Positions 43,987 through 56,727 of a DNA stretch of 64,000 nucleotides are shown here, in pieces. This DNA comes from Trichopria drosophilae (lineage: Eukaryota; Arthropoda; Insecta; Hymenoptera; Diapriidae): the NCBI GenBank assembly GCA_030407085.1, contig CM059585.1, forward strand, positions 110,349,501 through 110,413,500, in the 5' to 3' direction. The notes beneath the pieces are model-generated. The model worked only from the letters and a program-made list of their open reading frames with translations. It was not told the origin of the DNA and searched no databases. Position 1 is the first letter of the stretch. Each line of letters begins with the position of its first letter. A program made the translations under genes and the position numbers.

Positions 43987-45600
43987 AGTTACCCTAAAAA
44001 AGTGCAACCCATGTCCGAACAGAAAAGCGCGGGAACATCCCTATATTAGGGAAATGTACTGAACTTGTACTTAGTACAAACATATGTTGTATAGCTGTTG
44101 GCCGTACATATACAAGTTCCGATCAGTCATGTGAAGCGAACGAAATCTTATCGTGACATCACGAACGGACTAAAATTAAGATCCGTGATTACCCCGATCA
44201 CAAGAAATGAAAAAATATTATGAAATATATATTTTGTTATTGTGTGTGTGCATATTTTCATTCTGATTTGGCAAGTTAACGTCAAATGAGATTTGAGGTT
44301 AATTTGTCAATTACCAATTTTCGAATCCTTTACTAAAATACAATTTGTTTAAACAATGAGTATAATGTATATGTTCAGTGTTTACAATTTATGCAATAAT
44401 TTCATGAACTTTCATAAAACTCTGCTCATTTAGCTGTCGTTTACCCATCAGACCGATAATCATTATTACCACCATTCGTAGTTCAACATATATTTTAAAA
44501 CTAAATTTATTACAGTGTATCGGAAATGAATCGTATTCATTATAAACTGTATGTTAATGCCGCTATTATCCATCAGAAGTTTTTGGTTATATAGTATGAC
44601 CAAAATGTAAGTCGTGAATTAAAGTAATATATATAACACAATTTCCTGTTGTGAAGTTCCTTTTTCAAATTCCCTCTTATATATGGGCAAATCTCTAGAA
44701 CTTTTAAACTGTGGAGTCCTGTGACACTACTTGAACGTCATTGCTTTCACACAAATGCTATATTTTTTTTGTACATCAAGATATCATAAATAAAAAGCTT
44801 GATGAATTTCGACGTCGCCCGACGTTACAGAGACGCTCTATAATTGTTTATAGATAAAAAAATAATGAAATTTCATGCGTCCCTTGCATGTTTTTTTTTA
44901 CTCTTATGAGTATTGTATTTGCGCCGCGTGAGTTAACCTTGTGTTTTTAGCGCGAAATGGAGGCAAACATCTCATAAAGCAATATATTCATATGAATTAT
45001 ATGTGCCACACATTTAATTGTATAGAGTGAGCCTACAGTACCCGTCCCTTGAATTTCGTAAATTCTAAACTTATTTAAACTTGTTTATTCATTATCCGCG
45101 CCGCCTTAGAAATCGAATATTTATTGTTTTTGGTTAGTAAAGGACACAATAATAAAGTGTTTGACACTTTACTGATTTGTGTGCGCCTTAAACTATTGAT
45201 GTTATACAAGTGTAAACATACATTCCAAAAACGTGCCAATTTCAGAAAATTGACTATTTTTCGTGGCACATTCAAAATATCGCCAATATCAAGTTTTTGT
45301 TCGGTGTGCTGGTAAGTAAATACCTTATATAAGTATGTAAAGTGCGCGGCATTCTTATATTTTACATATTTTCAAAGTTATTGAAAGAACTATTTATAAA
45401 GTCGTAATTTAACGATGAATTAAACACTGTAAGCTTAGTAACATTGTGGTCAGAAACTAAAAGTATGTTTATTCAGATAAAATTTGGTGTTCTTTATGTG
45501 TTTAAAGAAAAACAATTCTTTATTATACTTGTTTAAGCACTGTGTTTCAAATTAGAGCTATTGTAAAACAAAATATGCATTTCGAGTCTATGTATAAGTG
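43987..45600. other. AT-rich sequence without recognised features
   Basis: I see no gene, array or inverted repeat I can support between the LINE tail and the ATATATG array. Confidence 0.4.
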
Positions 45601-45624
45601 ATAACCCGGGAAAAAATGAATCAT

Positions 45625-45810
45625 ATATGGATCATATATAAACCATATATGGACATATATGAACCATATATGATCATATATCATCATATATGATTCATAT
45701 ATAATCCATATATAATTATATATAATCCATATATAATTATATATGCTCATATATGAATTTTGACCTGATATAACTGCATATACTCGTATATGAGCATATG
45801 TGCATATGTA
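45625..45810. repeat. Degenerate CATATATGNNN array
   Basis: CATATATGA, ATCATATATG and AATCCATATATAATTATA words repeat with about 10-21 bp spacing. Any frame through it reads as a repeated Ile/Tyr/Trp pattern. Confidence 0.75.
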
Positions 45811-45830
45811 TATAAAACTTTTTTTTAATT

Positions 45831-46290
45831 TTGAGTCATTGTCAGAAATTAAAATTACATTATGCAACTTGGAATTTCACCATTGCCGGACATGGGAAGA
45901 GTTGCGCTGATGGGACAGGCGGTACTGTGAAATCCATGTGTGATAGAGCAGTTGGACATGGCAAAGATATCGTTTCCGCTCAAGATATGATCGATATGGT
46001 AACATCAGCACCTAATGCTAAAATCCACATGTTCATAGTACTTCAAAGTGACATCGAAAGCACCCAATTCAAATAAAATTCAGCAAATTATTTGGAAACA
46101 TACTGAGAGTGATCAATTATTTTTAAATTATTTATCGTGTGATACATGTGTGCAAAAATCTTCATGTGTTCATTATCCATTGAACCCCAGTTATTATCAG
46201 CCATGTGCAAAGAAATGTGAAACGAAGTCGAAGACTATTAGAATTATAAGTCGTCAAAAACCAAAAATGTTACGATGTAATAAAAAAAAA
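45831..46290 (+). pseudogene. Fragment with GHGK...DGTGG...K motif, family not assigned
   Basis: A frame reads ATWNFTIAGHGKSCADGTGG followed by VKSMCDRAVGHGKDIVSAQD, and breaks near 46075. It resumes in another frame with IIWKHTESDQLFLNYLSCDT and a CX2C...H cluster. The G-H-G-K/D-G-x-G-G/K/D-x-x-V-x-x-G-x-D-I pattern seems to me typical of insect transposon-type proteins, but I cannot name the family. No N-terminal part is found upstream. Confidence 0.4.
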
Positions 46291-46550
46291 TAAAGATTTA
46301 AAAAATTATTAAATAAAATTGGGTACCTCTGTAATTCAGCCTCAAAATAATGGTTTTTTATATAGATGCAAAACAGTTTTTCCAGCGAATGTGAAGTTTG
46401 CGCTTACAGCCAAATATCTTAATTTTACTACGTTTTACTTAGCTTGACTTCTCTGTCTGTCTGTCTGTTTGTCCGCAAATTTTGCAATCGATTTTTCGAC
46501 CACTTCTTTTAAATAAATTTGCACTTCCTTTGATAAAATTTGCTATACAG

Positions 46551-46725
46551 GAGTTTTCGGGCTGATGATTACGAATCTGAGCTCAGATTTTGAAATTTCA
46601 ATGTGGCAGATCCAATTTTAACGAAATCTACTAATAACTTCATTTTTCACCGCCATCATGGATCCGCCATTTTGAATTTCCAAAATCTGAACACAGATTC
46701 ATAATCGGCGACCTCGGAAACCCTA
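46551..46725. repeat. Inverted pair of CGCTGATTACGAAT/ATGGCGG modules
   Basis: The left unit reads CTGATGATTACGAATCTGAG and the right unit returns CAGATTCATAATCGGCGACC, with CCGCCATTTTGAATTTCCAA between. It is a decayed copy of the cores at 20.8 and 30.7 kb. Confidence 0.7.
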
Positions 46726-47161
46726 TTATACACAATCTTAGGGCGATCCAATTAAGCATTTACCTGTAATCCTAGTTTTTTTTATAAAAATGATAATTTT
46801 TATTGGTTTATTTAATTATAAAACAAAATATTAAAGAAATATTGCTTAAAATGCAATGTTATATACATCTTCAATTCTCACATAAGTGAAATTTTTAAAA
46901 AATTGGACGGAAATGCGTTATTTAATTATTAACCTTTCAAAAAAATCAAAATTTTAAGCTCATCCCGGTGGTCAATATTTTGGACTTTGTACCGCAAAGT
47001 TTTAATGCCGTTGAGTAAAAAGGATGCACGAGCGTACATTTTTACTTCTTATGTAGATATGAATACATATACCCAACGCCAATGTTGTGCTTGAAGTTTA
47101 AAAAAAAAATTTATTGAGAGGCTGAAATTTAAAAGTTCCAGAGATTTTCCCATATATATAT

Positions 47162-50100
47162 ACAGGGTGGCCGATTTATCTGAAGACATTGTAATACCTC
47201 GAGAACTATGCACAGAATCAAAAAAGTTGTCCAATGAAAGTTGTTCGACACGAAGGGGGGCATCCAGTGATAATGAAATTTACCCCCTCCCCCATCCCCT
47301 GGGGGTGGAGTGGGGGCAAAAACAATAAAACTTAAATAGGAACCCCCAGTTTTTATTGCAGATTTGGATTCTCCGGAATAAAGTACACCAATTTGACCTA
47401 GGAGCTATTGCATTTTGGTTCACAGGTGGCGCTGTAATCGATAAAAATCCAAATTTATCTGAAGACATTGAAATACCTCGAGAACTATGCACAGAATCAA
47501 AAAAGTTGTCGAATGAAAGTTGTTCGACACGAAGGGGGGCATCTAGTGATAGTGAAATTTACCCCCTCCCCCATCCCCTGGGGGTGGAGTGGGGGCAAAA
47601 ACAATAAAACTTAAATAGGAACCCCCAGTTTTTATTGCAGATTTGGATTCTCCGGAAAAAAGTACACCAATTTGATCTAGGAGCTATTGCATTTTGGTTC
47701 ACAGGTGGCGCTGTAATCGATAAAAATCCAAATTTATCTGAAGACATTGAAATACCTCGAGAACTATGCACAGAATCAAAAAAGTTGTCGGATGAAAGTT
47801 GTTGGACACGAAGGGGGGCATCCAGGGGGCAAATAGGGACAATTTGATCCCTTTATGAAAATTTAATATTAAAAATTCTAATATTAGAATTTTTAATATT
47901 AGAATTTAGTAATATCAATTGCGAAAATTGTTATTCTGAATATGAAATTTTAATAATGTCCATTCGAAAAATTAAGATTATGAATAATTGATATTCTTCA
48001 TATTAAAAATCAAAACTGATTACATAAAAATTGTGCATACAATATGGAAGGAATTTTATAAATAAGTTTTCTACCTTCAATAAAATTACATTTTAGGTTT
48101 TAAATTTATTATTTAATAAACAAAAAGAGGACATCACGCAATCCATTAAAAAACGCGTCATGTCCCTTCACTCAGCTCATTTATTCTCTCTCTGTATGTT
48201 TTTTCCGAAATGAGAATAAATAAGCTGAGCATTGACGGTCAAACCAGCTTCTTTTAAACAAAACGAAACTCTTACTTCATTTGGGGATTTCGTCGCCATC
48301 TACCGGACCCCGAGAGAACTCACGTGGTTTCATACATGTACATCGCTTGCATTTCGGCCATCACCGGCGCCGGTTCTGTTACATAACGCTAGAGGGCGAC
48401 ATAACTCGAAAATAAAGTAGCATATCATTTTATACATAAGTTGAGTCACACGTAACCAGTTCACCTACATTTTTCTCTACTTTCCTGAAGGGAAGTAAAT
48501 GGATATCGCGACTTTCTAATCCCCATATTAAAATTTAGTATTCACGGTCTCTCAGTGTAAGACTGTTTTTGAAGTCCATTGTATTGGTAGTAATTCGGTC
48601 GGAGGTCACTTTGCTTTTAGAATAACAACTTTCCGTTTACGTGACTATTTTTTGTCTACCCTTCATTGCTTAAATCGAATTGCAAGTTAAAAATGAATCC
48701 TGCTACAGTTCCCGAAAAAATCGAAATGATTCTTATTTATGGTGAATGTAAGAGGAATATTGACGATGCTGTTGCGTTGTATGCTGAGCGTTTTCCAGAT
48801 AATGCTCGCTCGCGTTCTTTTTTTTACAAAGTTGTGAATGCCTTTCACTCTGATGGCAGCGTACAAATGAAAAAAAGGAAGCGAAGATTAACAGTTACAG
48901 GAGAAGCTAACGAAGTAGCTGTACTAGCAGCTATTCACCAAAATCCACATGTAAGCACACGACAATTACATCGCGATTCCGGCATTTCCAGAGACAGTAT
49001 TCAAAGAATATTGCATCGTCATAAGTTTCACCCACATCCCATTTCACTGCACCAGGAACTAGATGGCGATGATTTTCATAACCGCGTGGTGTTTTGTGAA
49101 TGGGCATTTCAAAAATGCAAACGAACCACAATTTCTTTGCTAATGTATTATTTTCAGATGAATCTACATTCACGAACCATGGTGGCGTCAATAGGCATAA
49201 TATGCATTATTGGAGCGTAGAAAATCCCCATTGGTTACGACAAGTTAATCATCAACGTCCTTGGTCGGTGAACGTTTGGTGTGGAATCATAGGAAATAAA
49301 CTCATTGGTCCTTATTTCATTGAAGGTAATTTGAATGGAACAAAATATCGAGATTTCCTAGAACAAGAAGTACCATTACTACTTGAGGATGTTGCTATGG
49401 ACGTCCGACGGACAATGTGGTTTCAGCATGATGGTTGCCCAGTACATTTTTCAAGAGTAGCAAGGGAAATACTAGACCGTGATTACAATGGTAGGTGGAT
49501 TGGTAGAGGTGGCCCCATTAATTGGCCTGCGAGGTCACCTGATCTAACATCTCTGGATTTCTTCCTATGGGGTTACCTAAAAGGTAAGGTTTATGAACAA
49601 GTACCAACGACTCGTGAAAACATGGTGGAACGCATAAGAACTGCTTGCGCAGAAACTTCATGTATAAAGTCATTTGAAGAAAGAATAAATAAATGCATTG
49701 AAGTGGAAGGTCAACATTTCGAACACTTACTTAAGTAAGTGAACAGTGAGACAGTGAGAGGCAAGGGGACTCACGTAAAACAAGCACCCCAAAGGGAACA
49801 GAAAAATACTACGTCCACGTCGTTGTTCCTGGGTAACGCTAAATGTATTTTTTCCCGGCTTTGTTAGAATGACCGTATTCCATATCCGCTACGCGGGCGA
49901 AAATTGTCAATATTGGAGAATCCAAATCTGCAATAAAAACTGCGGGTTCCTATTTAAGTTTTATTGTTTTTGCCCCCACTCCACCCCCAGGGGATGGGGC
50001 AGGGGGTAAATTTCATTATCACTGGATGCCCCCCTTCGTGTCGAACAACTTTCATCCGACGACTTTTTTGATTCTGTGCATAGTTCTCGAGGTATTTCAA

Positions 50101-50406
50101 TGTCTTCCGATAAATTTGGATTTTTATCGATTACAGCGCCACCTGTGAACCAAAATGCAATAGCTCCTAGGTCAAATTGGTGTACTTTTTTCCGGAGAAT
50201 CCAAATCTGCAATAAAAACTGGGGGTTCCTATTTAAGTTTTATTGTTTTTGCCCCCACTCAACCCCCAGGGGATGGGGGAGGGGGTAAATTTAATTATCA
50301 CTGGATGCCCCCCTCCGTGTCGAACAACTTTCATCCGACAACTTTTTTGATTCTGTACATAGTTCTCGAGATATTTCGATGTCTTCAGATAAATCGGCCA
50401 CCCTGT
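47162..50406 (+). mobile_element. rosa-like (DD41D) Tc1/mariner element with long repeated termini
   Basis: Outer ends ACAGGGTGGCCGATTTATCT and its inverted form lie in TATATA tracts (TA target). The left terminal region has 279-bp direct units starting at 47174, 47453 and 47732. The right region has inverted units offset by the same 279 bp (50097, 50376). The transposase lies between. The left end ~47162-47840 and right end ~49906-50406 are the long inverted repeats. Confidence 0.85.
48693..49738 (+). pseudogene. DD41D mariner transposase, one frameshift
   Basis: The first frame starts MNPATVPEKIEMILIYGECK, with an N-terminal helix-turn-helix (EKIEMILIYGECKRN; HVSTRQLHRDSGISRDSIQR). In an A-run near 49110 one base seems missing, and the protein continues in the next frame from QTNHNFFANVLFSDESTF. 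Catalytic triad: Asp in FSDES, Asp in WFQHDGCPVHF, and Asp in SPDLTSLDFF. The last two are separated by 41 residues, the spacing that defines rosa-type DD41D elements. It ends HFEHLLK at 49738. The single frameshift makes this copy inactive unless it is a sequence error. Confidence 0.85.
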
Positions 50407-50421
50407 ATATATATATATATA

Positions 50422-51154
50422 CAGGGTCATCGAAAAGTATCGGACCCCCCTAATATCTTCAGTTAGAATGCACTTAGGAGAAAATGTCCAATAGCAAAGT
50501 TGTATGGTTTCAAGCGGGGAGTAAGATGATGACCTTGACGTTGACCTTGACCATGTCCTTCAAGGTCATTTCAAGGTCAATCTTATTTTTTTAAATAGAA
50601 CCCCCTACATTTTATTGCATATTCTTATAGCTTATCTCGAGAGCTTTCCAAAACACTATAATAACATATTTTTTTATTAAGTACTTTTTGAGTTATAAAG
50701 GTTTGAAGTTAACAATTTTTTGACACAAAATGTAGAATATCTTGTAAAATATTATTTAGTTTTCAGTAATCATAACCTTAATACTTTTGTGCGCGGAATA
50801 ATGAGACCAATTAATTGGTTTAATGAAAATACATTAATCTGATCCCCCTAATATTTTCAGTAAGAATGCATTTTGGAAAATTATAACTCAAAAAGTACTT
50901 AATAAAAAAATATTTTATTATAGTGTTTTGGAAAGCTCTCGAGATAAGCTATAAGAATATGCAATAAAATGTAGGGGGTTCTATTTAAAAAAATAAGATT
51001 GACCTTGAAATGACCTTGAAGGACATGGTCAAGGTCAAAGTCAAGGTCATCATCTTACTCCCCGCTTGAAACCATACAACTTTGCTATTGGACATTTTCT
51101 CCTAAGTGCATTCTAACTGAAGATATTAGGGGGGTCCCATACTTTTCGATGACC
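50422..51154. mobile_element. Palindromic mariner-like MITE, family A copy 2 (right end lost)
   Basis: The left end CAGGGTCATCGAAAAGTATC is intact, 16 bp from the rosa-like element across a TA tract. The right end stops at CGATGACC, where the next palindrome begins, missing the last CTG-TA. It is otherwise parallel to 31396-32130, including TGACCTTGA clusters at 50529-50580 and 51000-51050. Confidence 0.8.
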
Positions 51155-52490
51155 GCTCAAAAGTATGAGCTCACCCTTCCGGAATTTTGGCTAAATTAAA
51201 ATGTTGATATCTCATAACCAAGTTAACGTACGGGAAAAAATAAAGAAAGGGAATTAAAGAGGAGACTTTCAGCTTCTCAGTCGTGGTGGTTTCATTTCTA
51301 TATGTACATTTCCATACGAACTATGCTCGATTTACTAAAGTCATTTTTTCGTATTATTTTTTTCTTTTTCAATCACCTCCCATTTTTTTTAAAAATGATT
51401 GCAGGAGAAATGTACAACGTGTAATCGAAAGGTAATCCCTATAGCTTCATTTTGCCTCTTCGGGATTTTGTCTAATATTTCTTTACAAATACTTATTTAA
51501 TTTTGAACAAATTAATGTGATTTTTTTTCAACCTGCTATATCTCGGAAAATTAACGTGATATAAAAAATGTTTAAGAAACAAAAAGTTTCATTTTTTAAT
51601 TATCTATTGGCAGAAATTTTTTCAAATTTTTAGAAGGAAATTTTTTTTACCGTATTTTGTCGAGTCAACATTTTTTATGTAACAATCATTTTCGGATGCA
51701 AAGTTGCATTTAAACTATGATTAAGTTTAAGATTATGTTTGTCTTTACTATTAGGATGTTTCACGCAAAGCGCGTGGCGGTTTTTTTGAAGAAAGCAAAA
51801 TTTAATAAATATATACATATATACATGAATACAATTGTTGATATTTTCTATGTATGTTAAAGTAAAGTTTATTGTTCATTTATAAATACATGTACATGAA
51901 TTATTATATCTCAAACTGAGCATAGTTGAAATGCAAATCTAGATCTGTTAATAATCGCAGCACATAAGCGTAAATTTGACAAAATAGGATTAAAACAATT
52001 TCCTTCTAAAAATTTGAAAAAATTTCAGCCAATAGATAATTAAAAAATGAAACTTTTTGTTTCTTAAACATTTTTTATATCACGTTAATTTTCCGAGATA
52101 TAGCAGATTGAAAAAAAAATGACATTAATTTGTTCAAAATTAAATAAGTATTTGTAAAGAAATATTAGACAAAATCCCGAAAAGGCAAATTGAAGCTATA
52201 GGGATTACCTTTCGATTACACGTGGTACATTTCTCCTGCAATCATTTTTAAAAAAATGGGAGGTGATTGAAAAAGAAAAAAATAATACGAAAAAATGACT
52301 TTAGTAAATCGAGCATAGTTCGTATGGAAATGTATATACAGAAATGAAACCACCACGACTGAGAATCTGAAAGTTTCCTCTTTAATTCCCTTTTTTTATT
52401 TTTCCTGTACGTTAACTTGGCGATGAGATATCAACATTTTAATTTAGCCAAAATTCCGGAAGGGTGAGCTCATACTTTTGAGCGGTACTG
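51153..52490. mobile_element. Palindromic mariner-like MITE, family B (left tip lost)
   Basis: The right end, read inward, is CAGTACCGCTCAAAAGTATG followed by a GAGCTCACCC stretch, flanked by TATA. The left end starts at CCGCTCAAAAG, lacking CAGTA. Arms of ~600 bp meet near 51820. No transposase frame. Confidence 0.8.
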
Positions 52491-54590
52491 TATATTATAT
52501 ATATATATATTAAAGAGTATTGAAGTTTATTAAGCGATGTGAAATTTGTCGTTAAAATTTTGTACGTTTAAACAAATGTTAAAGAAATGTTGGAGAAGTC
52601 GAGTCGGTCCTCAATTTGGACCTCTTTTTTATTCAGCATTTTCTCGGATAACAAGTTGTGACATTTGATCCAATCAAATTTTTTCAGGGAAATGAGAATC
52701 TGGCATAACTCGAGACAAAGTTATATTAAGTATTTTTGAAATACTTTTTAATATAATTACATTATATTATATATAATATAATAATTTTATAAGAAATTCT
52801 TATAAATATAAGTAATTTTATAAATAAAGTAATTTTGAAAATAAATTAGAAGATATATAATGAGAACAAATTGTGTCATTTTTTATTAATTTTATTGTTC
52901 AACATAAGTTTTATATTTATTTATTTTTCTTTAATTTTATAATTAATTTCCTGTGAGCATTTAATATGCCTTGAATAACATTGCAAACATTAAAGCGTAT
53001 ACTGCAATTACAGAAAAATGCCCCAATTTGTCATCATTGTATCTCCTTCAATGTCGCATAAAAATGACCCTATAGCCTGGTCTCGAGTTATGCCAGAATC
53101 TCAAAAGCCTGAAAAAAATTGATTGGAATAAATCGCATAACTTCATATAAGAGATAATGCTAATGTAAAAAAAGGTCCAAATTAAACACCGATTCGACTT
53201 TTCGAACACTTCCAAAGCAAGGTCCCAGAGGCCTACATCATGAATTTCTTTATACACATTTCTTATAGATTACCATTATTTAAGGCTAAATTCATTACAA
53301 CTTGATCTTGCAGTAACAGATTTTCAATCATCAAAAGAGACAATAGATTTCAGCTACCGAAAGTCGAACATAGATAAAAATATTTTCTATGCAGAATGTT
53401 TTCTTTCATTTCTGCATTGATATAGATATTTTAAATCATAATAAATATTTGCAAGTTCAGAATCAAAATACATTATACATTTATATCATAATATAAATAA
53501 TGTTCATTCGAAATAATGAAATTTAAAAAACTATAATTGAAATGTAATGACTTTGGAAAAAATCAATTTAATGTATTTCATTGACCCAGCTTATTACTGA
53601 ATTAAATTTAAATTAAATGTAAAGGGTATATGTTTTACTTTCGAGGTTTCTCGTACATATGTAGATGCTTGCCATTTCAAACAGTATATTGTTTTATTTA
53701 TCTTATTAAGCATTATAATATTTGTATAGCAACTATACGGAACCTTACTTTCACAGTTAAGAAACCTGGTTAATTGAATAATTTATAACTTCTGTTTTGA
53801 CAGATATTCCTCTGTTATTATGCATGATATCATTTACTAATATAACTGCATCTCTGTTGCTAGTGTAACAAGGATTCCTTGTTATTTCAAACATTTTCTA
53901 TACATTTATGGAAGAAAATTTCCTATTTTTATATCAGCGATTATCCTGTCCTAAGAAGGAATCCTCGTTAGTTTAGTAAGGATTGAGTTAAAAAGGGGAA
54001 ATAGTTGTTCTTCAGCGTTTCATTTTTTTCAGTGTACGCATCGATGATGAATTTCAGACATGAATGTAAACATTTCATATATTGACATTGATTATTAGGT
54101 ATTCAAATACTGCACAAAACATGTAGATCTGAAATTCACTGTCGTTGGTTATAAGGTAGATTTTTTTTTCGCACGGCAGGTGTATTCTAATTATGTTTAC
54201 TGAAGATAGGTACAAAAATGAATACATTATTTATTCATCGACATTGAACCTTCTATCTTCGTAAATGGTTTTTTATGACATTTTAATTCTTTACCAAAAC
54301 ATAACCTCAAAAGAGTAAGGAGAAGAATTCGCATTTTTGGCTCTGAATTTGGATTCTTGACGTTTTCGTTTACTGCGATTGTCCCCAGTTTTGGTCCTTA
54401 TTACTCCTGGAACAAGTGCATCTAGTGTCCGACATTTAATGCAGCAAGTGTACTACGCATATCGGGCAGCCGATGTCAAATCTCTTAGGGTAGGTAGCAG
54501 TTGCCCTAAATTTGGCGCAGCATATGTCGTAAAGCTATCGGACTGCTGTTGCGCGATAGACCGTACATGTGCATAACCAGTCTTCTCTCA
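52491..54590. other. AT-rich sequence without recognised features
   Basis: A TA-rich tract stands at 52491-52515. I see no gene or array I can support in the rest. Confidence 0.4.
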
Positions 54591-54596
54591 GTGTAC

Positions 54597-54690
54597 CAAC
54601 TGGAGATGACTAGGTCAAATTTTACTATCTAATTAGTAAATTTTACTACTTTAGTGATTGCGCCAGCCAACTATTTTTCTCCGTGCACGT
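54597..54690 (+). repeat. Element end shared with 5310-5400
   Basis: Near-identical to 5310-5400, ending in GCCAGCCAACTATTTTTCTC followed by CGTG. It is followed by TTTTACGCA hairpin words (54735-54845) like those at 35050-35110. Bases 54846-55280 show nothing further. Confidence 0.7.
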
Positions 54691-55279
54691 CCGTAACATC
54701 GTATTTGACTCACAAAAAACGGCGCACAAATTTTACGCATAGTATATCGAAAAATATCGTTCGACACGCGTGCGTAAGAATTCGATTTTACGCACCGGCC
54801 TATCTAATCGCATGTTAAAAACGGTGTGTAAAATCGTACTTTACGCACTAGTATCGAAAAGTACTATTGTAACTAGTATTTAAAGAACATGCAAAGGCAA
54901 AATTTGTTCTTCCTTTTTAAATATAAATTAAATTCAATAAAAATGTATCATATTATAACTAACCTGTGTGCTTGAAGTCTGTCAGCTCCTGTATTTGTTC
55001 GTTTTTGATTACATTGCAAACAAATTGCAAATGTTTTTTTATTATCACGAACAATTTTAAATCCGATGTATTTATCTTTATTTGACATCTTAATTGTCTA
55101 TCTTAATACACTGATAAAAAAACCGCTGAGCTTTTATTTCCAAATAACAGTAGAGGTTATGTTTACTTGTATATATTTTAGTACTCTGCTTCTCCCATGT
55201 AGACTACATGTTTTCTACATTTTCTACGTAGTTTACCAGTTTTGTACATTCTACGGTAGAAAACCTCTTCTGTGACGCG

Positions 55280-55830
55280 TCATTACCCAACCCTGCGTAG
55301 CACCGCGCCGGCAGTCAACTTTCGCGGTATCTGCTCGCGCGTGATTGCTCGAGAGGCGGAGTCTCGCGTGATGCGGCGGAAAGCGGTGGGAGAAGAAACA
55401 CGCCTTGAGTGGAATCGGAAAAATTAGTCAGTTTGGACCAGGGTACTGAAACGGGAATAGGGGCGGCGCTTGCCGTTAAATTAGTTCCGCGGAGAGACTG
55501 CAGTCTGCGAAGATGTCGCTAGCTCGGTGCGCATACGCGTACAGGAGTTGTCTTACGCCGCGCATCTTGCATTTGAATTCAAGTAAGAATTTCCGTGTTC
55601 ATACCATACCGTATCGGCAAGGAATTTTAACGATATGCAAATAAATTTGTTACCCTAAGTACAAATAAAACTAGTACTAAGTATAGTGCAGGTGAAAAGT
55701 GCACAGTTTAACTGATATTGTGCTACGTATTGATTAGACACTAGTGTGCAATCAAATTTTGAAAAAGTGAAAAAGGCTTCCGGGAATTGGCAACCGAACT
55801 TTCTGGACGAAATCAATGTAAGTTAACTTT
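55280..55830 (+). promoter_or_regulatory. CpG-rich promoter and first-exon candidate
   Basis: This is among the most CpG-dense single-copy-looking stretches of the right half. An ATG at 55513 opens MSLARCAYAYRSCLTPRILH and runs to a good donor (TCAA then GTAAGA at 55583). A second donor (AATCAAT then GTAAGT) is at 55818. Neither joins in frame to the THAP exon at 59104, so these would be untranslated or uORF-bearing first exons of the THAP gene, or belong to another gene. No TATA box is obvious. Confidence 0.4.
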
Positions 55831-55976
55831 TATGCTTATCATTTTCCTATTAGGATATGTAATGCCCTTATGAATAAAATTATATTAGAATTATATTAGA
55901 ATAATCTAGAATTAATATACATCCTTTTAAAGGTGAAATTCGAATGAATGGGATATGAACGAATGGGATTCGAATA

Positions 55977-56480
55977 TATGGAGTATATGTACGATGTACG
56001 AATTGCAAAATGAAGTGTGAATTTAGACATTTGGGCGTATGCGTACACTTTGATTTTTAGATAAAGGGATTTGATTGTATGGAGTATATGTACGATGTAT
56101 GAATTGCAAAACGAAGTGTGAATTTAGAGATTTGGGCGTATGCGAACACTTTAATTTTTAGCAGGATAAGTTCAAGGGATTTGAATGTATGGAGTATATG
56201 TACGATGTACGAATTGCAAAATGAAGTGTGAATTTAGACATTTGGGCGTATGCATACACTTTGATTTTTAACTCAAGGGATTTGAATGTATGGAGTATAT
56301 GTACGATGTACGAATTGCAAAAAGAAGCGTGAATTACGGTCAGTCTCTAAAACAGCAATTTAAAAGCTGTGACTCGCTTATTGTCTAAATAAAGTCGATA
56401 TTATTATTATTATTATTATTATTGTTAATTTAGACATTTGGGCGTATGCGTACCCTTTGATTTTTAACAGGGTAAGTTCA
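55977..56480 (+). repeat. Tandem ~101-110-bp repeat derived from the CCCTGG MITE
   Basis: TATGGAGTATATGTACGATG recurs at 55977, 56078, 56188 and 56289, each followed by GAATTGCAAAA and TTTGGGCGTATGCGTACACT. The last unit is split by the small retroposon at 56334-56432. Each unit contains the right half of the element seen complete at 57641-57766. Confidence 0.85.
56334..56432 (+). mobile_element. Short retroposon tail with (ATT)n, inserted in the tandem array
   Basis: CAGTCTCTAAAACAGCAATT... runs to AATAAAGTCG and then (ATT)n. It breaks the repeat word GTGAATTTAGAC, leaving AATT/TAATT on both sides as a short target duplication. It looks like a SINE or a 5'-truncated LINE tail. Confidence 0.6.
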
Positions 56481-56727
56481 AGGGATTTGCATGTATATAA
56501 TTGAACAAAGCAGAGAATATAAATGAAAATATAAAAAAATAACTGAATTTAATGTATGGAGTATAAATTTTGGTTTACTGAGTTATTCTAAAGTTGAAAA
56601 ATTACCTTGTTACGGTCTTTTTTTCTAACTATACTGTAAACAATCTGTAATAAAAGGAACAACATATAACGGATATTTTACAAGCTCATTGTAAATTTAC
56701 TACATTAAGCATAGGAAAATTACAATG

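Noticed and set aside
45547..45867. Frame rich in repeated IWIIY-type words
   Set aside because: Translation of the CATATATG array.
47280..50430. Repeated ~70-83-codon frames at both ends of the rosa-like element
   Set aside because: They lie in the 279-bp terminal repeat units and recur in mirror orientation; not genes.
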